Origin: Linum tenue
Lineage: Eukaryota; Streptophyta; Magnoliopsida; Malpighiales; Linaceae
Assembly: GCA_946122785.1 (NCBI GenBank)
Contig: CAMGYJ010000005.1
Span: 63,314,200 to 63,378,199 of the forward strand
Length of the DNA: 64,000 bases
Direction: 5' to 3'
The notes under the pieces are model-generated. The model was not told the origin of the DNA. It made no database searches and saw only the letters and a program-made list of their open reading frames with translations. This document shows positions 55,883-64,000 of this stretch, piece by piece. How positions within the stretch are numbered: position 1 is the stretch's first letter; each line of letters begins with the position of its first letter. The position numbers were made by a program, and so were the translations under genes.

Positions 55883-56139
55883 GTGGTACCCATTCTTAAA
55901 CCCGTCGATGAGATGCCCACTTCACTACAATTCGTACAAAATATTCTTCCCCAAATGGAGGAATCCTATAAGACGATTAGATCAAAGGATCTGCCTCCTC
56001 ATGTGCAGATGAAAGTGCTCCCGAAGCTGCCCGATCTAGGGCACTTCACAATCCCATTCCTCATCGGTGACCTTCATGTAAGTAGTGCTCTTATATATAT
56101 CGGGGCTTCATCATACTTTATGTTAAAAGAAAGCATATT
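55883..56139 (+). pseudogene. Gypsy (Athila-like) gag-protease fragment
   Basis: The plus-strand frame contains KVLPKLPDLGHFTIPFLIGD and ALIYIGASSYFMLKESI, the approach to, and the active site of, an Athila-like aspartic protease; the catalytic D-x-G has become Y-I-G. It is interrupted at 56140 by the 405-bp MITE. No further part is found to the right of the MITE. Confidence 0.62.
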
Positions 56140-56544
56140 GGTGCCTTCTACGGTACCCCAGGTGAAATCCGGGGTACCGCATACCTTAAGTACGAAAACG
56201 CTATCTAGATTTCGAATTAGCAGGGTTTTTGGGCATGATACTATACCCTAACCCTTAATGAGTGAACCCTAAATCCTAATTATCTAAATCATAAACTATA
56301 AACTCTAAGATGGTGCATTGAATTTTTTGCCTATATTTGGACGAATCATAACCGTCGATTATTGTTTCTAATTAAATTGATCTTGGGGTATAAGATTTAG
56401 AGAATTAAGACCTAGATTTTGATCTTTAAGGGTTAGAGTATAGTATCATGTCTGAAAGATCAATCAATTCAAGTTCTGGATAGCGTTTTCTTACTCCTGG
56501 TATGCGGTACCCCGGATTTTACCCTAGATACCTTAGAACTCCCC
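56140..56544 (+). mobile_element. 405-bp MITE X, copy 2
   Basis: It matches 11094-11498 end to end. The site here is only a short ATAT (GCATAT...ATATTATG), not a long microsatellite, and lies within the gag-protease remnant. Confidence 0.85.
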
Positions 56545-58079
56545 ATATTATGTACTATCTTGTTTAGACTTTAACATAATGACTTTTTCTATGTGCCTAT
56601 TTCCCTACTATTTATAGTTTTGAAATTGACTTTTCTTTGGTAAGTTTAAACTCATGTTTATTAGTAGTTAGCGAGACAAAAAAAAATGATTGAAAAATCG
56701 TACCGTACTGGCGGTTCGACCAAAAAAACCTCCTACCAGATGCTAAACCTCCTAGACGATGTTTAACTATATGAAACAATTGAATCACGATTGAACCACG
56801 ATTTCATCATAAGATTCCCCACCACTGACTTTTCCAGTACGGTTTTACAATCCTTCCAAAAGAGTTCGTAGGCTTTAATTAGTTTATTATTTAGCATGTT
56901 AAATTAACTTTTATACTTATATAATACCTTGACATAATCAAAACAAAAATGATTGTTTGCCAAAATATGATTGTGAAGAAATCAGTGCTACAATTTTAAG
57001 CTATGTACACAAAAAGAGGTTAGATATTCCCTTTTATTCCTTTAATGTATTACAAATCCATTATTATTTCAATGTACAAAAACACCTTGAATAAGGTAGA
57101 GATATTTCATACTCACTTGAGTCCTCCTATGTAGGATCTGCCAAAGCCATCACCTCTCCTCGGTGAGCACCATACATTGGTGAGCAATTATGGTAATTGG
57201 TACTCACAAAAAATGGATGATTTTTTACTTGATGAACTTGATGGCCTCCCCCTGATTTACTATCGTCATTAGCTTAGCTTTTAATATGCTCCGGCCGGGA
57301 TTATAAAAAAATAATCTTCTGGCCGGCACGGATAAAGCGTTGATACTTGATATAATTATCAAACGTTTTTTTTGGTACAATAAGCCGCATTTGAGATCAC
57401 GATGACAGCGAAAGAGATATATATATCCGTCCGGAAAACCATCCCGTCAGTCCATTCTTGGTTCTCTGATCTCCATATACTGTGTGTGTGATTAACGTTT
57501 CACAATTCTCTTTCTCGTAGCATCACTTTTTAGATAAAACGGCAACAGTTGGGAGGGAGGGAGGAATAAAGAGATAACGACAAATACAATTAAACGAAAA
57601 CCTTTATCATCTCCTTTGGCAAAACGATAATGTGTTTGGTTAATTATAGTACGTCTGAAAGGATTGCTAACTGCCAACTCACCCCCACCACTGGTACTAC
57701 TGTCGTGGAATGGTCTCTAGTAGTGCTGATCATTTCGCTGCATTTTTTTAATGCCAATAATAATAGTGAGAAGATTACAATTGATTAAAAATAAAATGCG
57801 GTAGTTGTTATTAACTGATATATGTTGATGAAATAGTCTGTTTTGCCTGAATAACTCTCTCAGTTTACTGAACTGCATTTGGTAATGCTGAATTAGTTGA
57901 TTTGTTATAAAGCCAATCCTCATTCCTTTTTCATGCAATTGTATTTCAGTACTTTATACCACTACTTTATGTAGTAGCAAAAAGGTATACTTATAGAGCC
58001 TCAAGAAAATCAGCCAGATTTGAAATTACAAATGTTTTCTATATGCCCATATATGTATATGTGCTTTAGTCTAGGAAAT
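56545..58079. other. AT-rich intergenic, no supported gene
   Basis: Short frames only, none with a recognisable domain. Confidence 0.45.
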
Positions 58080-59270
58080 TCTAGACAAGATGTGAGGCTG
58101 TAGCTTCCTATCGTCATGCGGGATACGTCTTTGAGCTTCCTGCAAAATAACTCTATAGGCAGGACCTGGGACACTCTTCGATGATCAAGTTAGAGGGTGA
58201 ATGAAGTAATATAAGTTTTTATATAATTGAGAGTGATTGAGTTAGAGAGTGAATGAAGTAATATAAGTTTTTATATAATTGGGAGTGATTGAGTTACTAA
58301 TTAACGTTGCTGATGGTGAGTATTTATAGCTCAGTCAATAACTGGTGGGGCATTATCTGTCATATCAGTAGTACGTGTCAGAGACATTCCATCCGGGCAC
58401 AACGTGTATGACAACATTTAATGTCATCTTAGTGTTATCGTCATGATGACATAGGAGATGTCTTGTCGGGGTACTATGCATACGACATAATTTATGGCAT
58501 TGCATGTTAGGGTCTCGGGGCATGTGCGTAAGCCCTGCTCGTGAGTGTATCTATGAGTTGATATTGTTTCTTCGGAGGTGTCAGATTGCTGCATTTTGCT
58601 GCGTTTTACATATGGAATGGTAATCAAAGCATTCTAATCGTGGATTCGACTATTGAATTTCTCATGATTTTCATATATTGCATTTGCCTAGGGAAACCAA
58701 CCGTCACTTTTTTTCTCTTCTTATCATCAGTCCATGTTCCTTGCTTCCCATATCTGACCATTTTTGTCTCTTTTGGCTATACTGCTTAGAACTTCTTGTC
58801 GTCAAGTATAAACTTTATCGATAGTAATCATACCAAGCTATCATCGTATCCTCGTCGAAGATCATCATGGCATGTCAAATGAGAATCAAAATCTGACCTC
58901 TTCTAGTGCTCCATTACAAGCCGACGAGAATGTGCCGATGAATCGATATCATGGCGTTGACATGTTAGTTATGTTTTCTCATCCCATAGTTGCTGCTACT
59001 CAAGGTATGCTAAATATCCTTTCCCCTGCCATTGTTTCATATTATGAATCATATGGATTGAGTAGGGTTAGAATTTGTGCGCAATTTTTCTAATGACAAT
59101 GATTTTTCATTGGGCAAACAAGTAGGTGGTGTTTATGAGTTTATTGAAACTGCTTTGGGATTGACAGCTGGGTCTGTAGGTCTTGATGTGACTTAAATCG
59201 GATGAGTTTATTGAAACTGCTTTGGGATTGACAGTTGGGTCTGTAGGTCTTGATGTGACTTAAATCGGAC
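58080..59270. mobile_element. Unclassified element, copy 2
   Basis: A minus-strand TATA unit (CTATAAATACTC, about 58325-58337) is followed in minus direction by a leader with GTGTCCCAGGTCCTGCC, parallel to 8850-9023. On the plus strand a short frame from 58872 ends HPIVAATQ at CTCAAG|GTATGCTAAAT, the same donor-like phrase as copy 1. Two small tandem duplications are present: a 52-bp unit (58191-58242, 58243-58294) and a 67-bp unit (59135-59201, 59202-59268). Confidence 0.42.
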
Positions 59271-59298
59271 TATCAGCCGCTATGACTGGAATCTACGG

Positions 59299-59876
59299 GT
59301 GTCTCATATGCTAGTGCACTTGGTAGTTTGATGTACGCTATGGTCTGTATTAGACCTGATCTTGCACATGCTATTAGTGTTGTAAGCAGGTTCATCATAC
59401 AACCAGGGAAGGAGCATTAGTAGGCTATGAAAAGGATCTTCCGATACCTTAAGGGTACATCTGATGTGGGGATTAGCTACGGAAGTGGTACAGAGTGCTT
59501 AGAGGCTGGTTCTTCAGATTTGGACTATGCTGGAGATGTTGACACAAGAAGATCGATGACCGGTTATGTATTCACTCTCGGGAATTCTGTTGTGAGTGAG
59601 AAGGCAACTCTGTAGTCGAGAATGACATTGTCTACTACTAAAGCAGAGTGCATGGCGTTGACAGAAGCTGCTAAGGAGGGAATACGGTTGAAGGGGCTAG
59701 TTGGTGATCTGGGTCTACATCATGATTAGGCAGTGGTGTATTGCGATAGTTTAAGGGCAATATGCTTGGCAAATGATCAAGTCCACCATGACAGGACTAA
59801 GCAATTTGACGTGAGGTATCATTTCTTGAGGATAGAGAAGAGGATTAAGATGAAGAAGGTTGACACCGCGGATAAT
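59299..59876 (+). pseudogene. copia RT end and RNase H fragment
   Basis: One plus-strand frame, interrupted by TAG stops, reads YASALGSLMYAMVCIRPDLA, then AMKRIFRYLKGTSDVG, RSMTGYVFTLG, TLSTTKAECMALTEA, VVYCDSLRAICLAND and QFDVRYHFLR: the end of copia Pol. Stops occur near 59423 (two in a row), 59613 and 59728. The fragment ends where gypsy LTR sequence begins at about 59877. Confidence 0.88.
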
Positions 59877-61857
59877 TCACGTAATGGGCTAACAGTTCTT
59901 GCATCTAATCCTGCAAAATAATTCATCTGAATCCATGCATTCAATGACAAACATATATACTCACAACCATATACATGGGCTTTCACAGCCATAGTCACAG
60001 TTTCATACTACACAACTGCAAACCATACTGATACAAGCCATAATCGTCACAACTTACACAATTACAAAAATATACACATATCATCAACTTTCCACACCTG
60101 TGGATATCTCACACTACATCAGAAGATAGTATGCACATGAAAAACGTTCTCAAATCATTTTTACAAAAAGGTGTGGATCACTGGCCAAAATCCCAAGTAG
60201 TCGTCCAAGCACTGAATAGTTGAAGACCATACCTCATCTTGCCTTCAACTCTAGCTCCTCTCCCACCTAACACTTATCTACTGCTGCTACTGATGATCTG
60301 CTTACACATAGCATAAGCAGAGAAGAAGAATAAAAGAGGGTCAGCTCATAGCTGAGTGAGATAATCATAGCATCGTGAGTTCATAACTGAGCATACCTCT
60401 ATCATACATCTCACAATCAAGCCAAAACACTAGGATGAGACCTCAGCCATCTGACATCTCAATAGATAAAAGACTCAACCACCTTGGCTTATGCATATGC
60501 ATCTTATCATGTTTTAATCATAGGCGCCTGGCTACTCCCATGCTAATAACTCTCCCGGGAATACGGACCAAACATCTCGTGGATGTGGTCATATCGGACC
60601 CACCACTGCCGGGATAGTCATATCGGACCCGATACCACTCTGGGTGTGGTCATATCTCATGATGAATCAACGGTCAACACCACATCAGGGGTGTGACATA
60701 ACATATCATAATGGAGTAATAGTATGGGGAGCCTTAATTACTATGTAATTGACCAAGAGACCAAAGTACTCTTACTTGGTATCCTTTTACATGATCCATA
60801 TCTCATCTTGCTTAATCATAATTCATTACTTGGACATATTCTTGACCTGGCCACAATTGGCTCAACATAACCAGGAGTCGTATAATTGCACTTCCTCGGG
60901 ATAAACCCTCGTGCAAGTCATCCTCCTTAAACATCATAATATCACAATGAGATATATAGTTTCCCACTTATGCATCCAAATACAATAATCATGAAAAATC
61001 ATACCCAATCACCTTCTCAAACTATCATAAGGAATATCCACAATTAAACCCACATCTGGCAACATGTATGCAATCATCAACATAAACAAGGTCCATTTCG
61101 ATTAAGGCAAGTCAATAATATCATACAACAGTCCAGGGTTCATCATACAGCACAAAAGTTCATACACCCCTAATCATGCTATTCTAGTTCACTTAGGTCA
61201 ATTCTAAGCATCAATATAATTATCGTGATACGACAAATCCGGTATGTCGTGCTAATCCCTCACCAGTTCTGGTCGTTCAAACACCGGTTTTAGCTTCCCG
61301 TACTAAAACGTCAATTTCACGAACGAACCCGAAATCAAAATCTGAGACCGTCCTAATATCCCCTGCAGTGTCCCCGTCAATGTTAGTTCTAGGCTAGGAT
61401 CAAATTCTCGATAAAAACACATCAAACCCTGACCGGAGCTAAATTCAGCGATTTGGACCCCCGACCTAAATAATTGCCGAAATTCATGGATTAGAACTAG
61501 AGGATTAATTACCTCGCTGCATGAAGCTCGTATATGAAATCTGGGCTCAATCCGGCTTCCGGATACTCCGAAACCCTAATTTGGCTTATCGGGAATTCAA
61601 GAAATTCCTGAACCAAAAACTCGTTTTAAAGCTCTAAATCGATAAACTACGAGGTATGGATGGATTATGCATTACTTACGGGATTTTTGGATCACTAGGG
61701 CTCAAGAATTGAACTTTGGAAAAAAATTCCCTCGCGTCCCTGTGCGCGCTCTGCTTGCTCTGTAGCTCTCGGTTTATAAAGCGAAGAAGAAGAAATGGGA
61801 TGGGAAATGGACCGGGGGTTTATATAAGGGGTATGTGTGACCGCTTGATGTAATTAT

Positions 61858-61873
61858 ATATATATATATATGG

Positions 61874-61930
<57 letters not shown>
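61858..61930. repeat. (AT)n microsatellite, interrupted once
   Basis: AT repeat with a single GGCAA interruption near 61871, immediately left of MITE X copy 3. Confidence 0.93.
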
Positions 61931-61932
<2 letters not shown>

Positions 61933-62333
61933 TGACTTCTATGGTACCCCGGGTGAAATCCAGGGTACCGTATACCTTGAGTACGAAAACACTATCTAGA
62001 CCTCGAATTAGCAGAATTTTTGGGCTTGATACTATACCCTAACCCTTAATGAGTGAACCCTAGGTCCTAATTATCTAAATCATAAACTATAAACCCTAAG
62101 GTGAAGCATTCATCTTTTTGCCTATATTTGGACGAATAATAGCCATCGATTCTTGTTTCTAATTAAATTGATCTTGGGGTATAAGATTTAGAGAACTAAG
62201 ACCTAGATTTTGATCTTTAAGAGTTAGAGTATGACATCATGTCCAAAAGATCAATCAATTCAAGGTCTAGATAGCGTTTTCATACTCAAGGTATGCGGTA
62301 CCCCGGATTTCACCCTGGGTACCGTAGAACTCA

Positions 62334-62335
<2 letters not shown>
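61931..62335 (+). mobile_element. 405-bp MITE X, copy 3
   Basis: It matches 11094-11498 and 56140-56544 along its full length, lying in (AT)n on both sides. Its orientation relative to the host LTR is opposite to that in copy A. Confidence 0.87.

Positions 62336-62417
<82 letters not shown>
62336..62417. repeat. (AT)n microsatellite between two MITEs
   Basis: About 82 bp of AT dinucleotide repeat. It separates MITE X (left) from MITE Y (right). Confidence 0.97.
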
Positions 62418-62419
<2 letters not shown>

Positions 62420-62837
62420 TGGCTACTTCGGTGCACTCACTTTTTTGGGTGCATTCAGTGCACCCACATCTAAAAGTGGTTATAATACATTAAATTTTGA
62501 AATTTAATGGGTTGTATTAGTCTAATATGATGATATAACATAGAATCCCAACTAATCAACCCATTACCCTAACCTATTAACCTTCAATTTTGAATCTCAA
62601 CCCAAAATCCCAAATTGTAAACCCTAACCCTAACCCTAACCCTAAATTCCTAAACCCTGAATCATTCAAATTAAAGTGAATCTTGAATGATTTATGTACA
62701 AATTCATGTGGTTCTTGTTCATCATACCACAAGTGATGATTGACATCGTTTTCACATGAATCGCCTGCTCAGAATGACGATTATGAGGCGGGTGCATTGA
62801 ATGCACCCAAAAAAGTGAGTGCACCGAAGACATAACC
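62418..62837 (+). mobile_element. 420-bp MITE Y with about 45-bp inverted termini
   Basis: The left end contains CTTCGGTGCACTCACTTTTT, then GGGTGCATTCAGTGCACCC; the right end is the reverse complement with few differences (GTGAGTGCACCGAAG). Both outer edges read ATATGGT and ACCATAT, like MITE X. Near 62620 it contains four CCCTAA units. No coding capacity. Confidence 0.82.
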
Positions 62838-63222
62838 ATATATATATGTACGTATACTTATCCGATCGATTGATAATCCGATTTTCTCCGAAATACTATC
62901 AAAATGCTCGATTTTAAATCGCGAATTTCTAGTGATCGAGATATGGGTTTTGTCGGAACGGGATATTACAATGCTGCCCTCCTTAACAGATTTCGTCCCC
63001 GATATCTAACCTTGAGTTGATACTACGCATCTGCTCGTTCTCCTCCTGGCAGACACTATCACATATATTGTTACTACCTAACTCTTAGGGTAGGAGATCT
63101 GAAGTACATAACTAAACACATAACACCTCAAGTTCCCAATATAAGGTTTCAAAAACCTATATCGGGTTATCACAACAAAAGCACATCAACAAGTTCAAAA
63201 CATAACTTATTAAGCAAGATGG

Positions 63223-64000
63223 TTAACCTGCAAAGTAGGTTGTTACTAACTCAGGGTACTTCTCTCGCATACTTCCTTCAGTCTCCCAGGTAGCACTCTT
63301 ACTATCTTGATTTCTCCACACCACCTTCAGCATTGGGATTTCCTTCCTACGAAGAGTCTTAATCTGGTTATCAACAATCTCAACTGGAACCTCCTAAAAA
63401 TTTAAATCTTGACCCAACTAGATCTCTTGTGGTTGTATAACATGGGAAGGATCCACTTTGTACCTCTTTAGCATACTAACATGAAATACATTGTGGATTT
63501 GGGATAGCTCTGTAGGCAATGCTAGTTTATATGCTACTGGTCCAATCTTCTCTGTGATTTCATAGGGTCCAATATAGTGAGGTGCAAGTTTCTCTTTCTT
63601 ACCAAATCTCATTACGCCTTTCCAGGGTGAAACTTTGAGAAATACTTTCTCACCCACTTCGAAATTAACTTCACGCCTATTCGTGTTAACATAAAATTTC
63701 TGTCGATCTTGAGCCACCCTCAAACGCTCCCTGATTTCTTTGACCTTGTCAACTGTGATATGAACTCTCTCTGGCCCTGATATTTGCCTTGCTCCTTCTA
63801 CATCCCAACATAATGGTGTTCTACATTTTCTCCCATAAAGTGCTTCATATGGTGGAACACCCAAGCTACTATGGTACTGGTTGTTATAAGCAAACTCAAT
63901 TAGGGGCAAATGGTACATCCATGATTCCTCCCATTGCATTACACATGATCGAAGTAACTCTTCCAAGGTAAGAATGGTTCGTTCACTCTGCCCATCTGTT
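63223..64000 (-). pseudogene. Gypsy chromovirus integrase and chromodomain end (runs off the window)
   Basis: The minus-strand frame enters at the window edge with TDGQSERTILTLEELLRSC (integrase with its catalytic Glu). It continues through YNNQYHSSLGVPPYEALYGR, the GVMRFGKKEKLAPHYIGPYE block and IHNVFHVSMLKRY. Two in-frame TAG stops at 63418-63420 and near 63397 interrupt it. The same frame then continues with a chromodomain-like end (LKVVWRNQDSKSATWE) to a TAA at 63223-63225. It lies 253 bp from its 3' LTR. It belongs with LTR copy B. Confidence 0.9.

Larger units (their letters stand above)
59877..62970 (-). repeat. Tekay/Del-type gypsy 3' LTR (family A/B), copy B, with two MITEs
   Basis: Its right edge, GGGATATTACA, adjoins a polypurine tract on the minus strand (AAGGAGGGCAGCA, about 62971-62985), and pol of the same orientation follows to the right. 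Reverse-complement similarity to 10913-12405 covers the whole length apart from the MITE and AT-repeat block at 61858-62840. The left edge merges with the copia fragment and may be truncated. Confidence 0.78.

Noticed and set aside
62231..62493. Ile/Tyr repeat frames
   Set aside because: They are translations of (AT)n between two MITEs.
62600..62645. CCCTAA repeats suggesting an interstitial telomere
   Set aside because: Only four units of CCCTAA, within MITE Y; the usual plant telomere unit is CCCTAAA, and no longer array is present.
1..64000. CRISPR arrays, bacterial operons, rRNA or tRNA genes
   Set aside because: No regularly spaced identical repeats with unique spacers, no ribosome-binding-site-linked gene sets and no tRNA-like A and B boxes were seen; the sequence is plant nuclear DNA.

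Overview
The window is plant nuclear DNA, most likely from a eudicot. Two gene models of plant type are readable: a chloroplast sulfolipid glycosyltransferase with eleven exons, and a BAHD acyltransferase in one exon. Nearly everything else is transposable-element sequence of plant lineages (Athila-like, Reina-like and Tekay/Del-like Ty3/gypsy; Ty1/copia; LINE; hAT; MITEs). I cannot name the species from sequence alone, and I see no bacterial operon, CRISPR array, rRNA or tRNA gene.

Layout, left to right. 1-1077 is the end of an Athila-like LTR. 2751-6552 is a minus-strand copia element with a 5-bp target duplication (GAGTA), a primer-binding site and a polypurine tract; its gag and pol are broken and a large internal part is missing. 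7015-8075 is a degenerate tandem repeat. 8790-10260 is a copy of an unclassified element that recurs at 58080-59270. 10913-14490 holds two Tekay/Del-type LTRs, one carrying a 405-bp MITE and one a hAT element with a perfect 8-bp target duplication. 16210-17113 is a plus-strand Athila-like 3' end whose polypurine tract has become a run of 76 G. 17114-31190 is a minus-strand Athila-like element (LTR, 3' UTR, decayed pol, end of gag). Its LTR is split by a young, nearly complete Reina-type chromovirus (19543-24811, target duplication CTACT).

The SQD2 gene (32842-36094, plus strand) lies between the end of Athila gag on its left and the beginning of Athila gag, primer-binding site and LTR on its right (37060-40848). 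Both flanks have the same orientation. After a further Athila 3' end and a truncated copia 5' end (42062-43037) comes the BAHD gene (43536-44984, minus strand). 46313-50040 contains two diverged copies of one AT-rich segment around a LINE fragment and a hAT-type MITE. 50818-52037 holds two more MITEs. 53522-55451 is another Tekay/Del-type LTR. 59299-64000 is a decayed copia RNase H next to a minus-strand gypsy 3' LTR and the end of its pol. That LTR carries two different MITE families within one (AT)n tract.

The two genes do not form a pathway together. SQD2 makes the sulfolipid SQDG in the plastid envelope; the BAHD enzyme is a cytosolic-type acyl-CoA transferase of unknown substrate. The main interest is in how the elements are built and nested: a MITE that sits in the same LTR microsatellite in opposite orientations, polypurine-tract expansion, LTR-encoded Pol ends, and a housekeeping-type gene framed by pieces of Athila gag.
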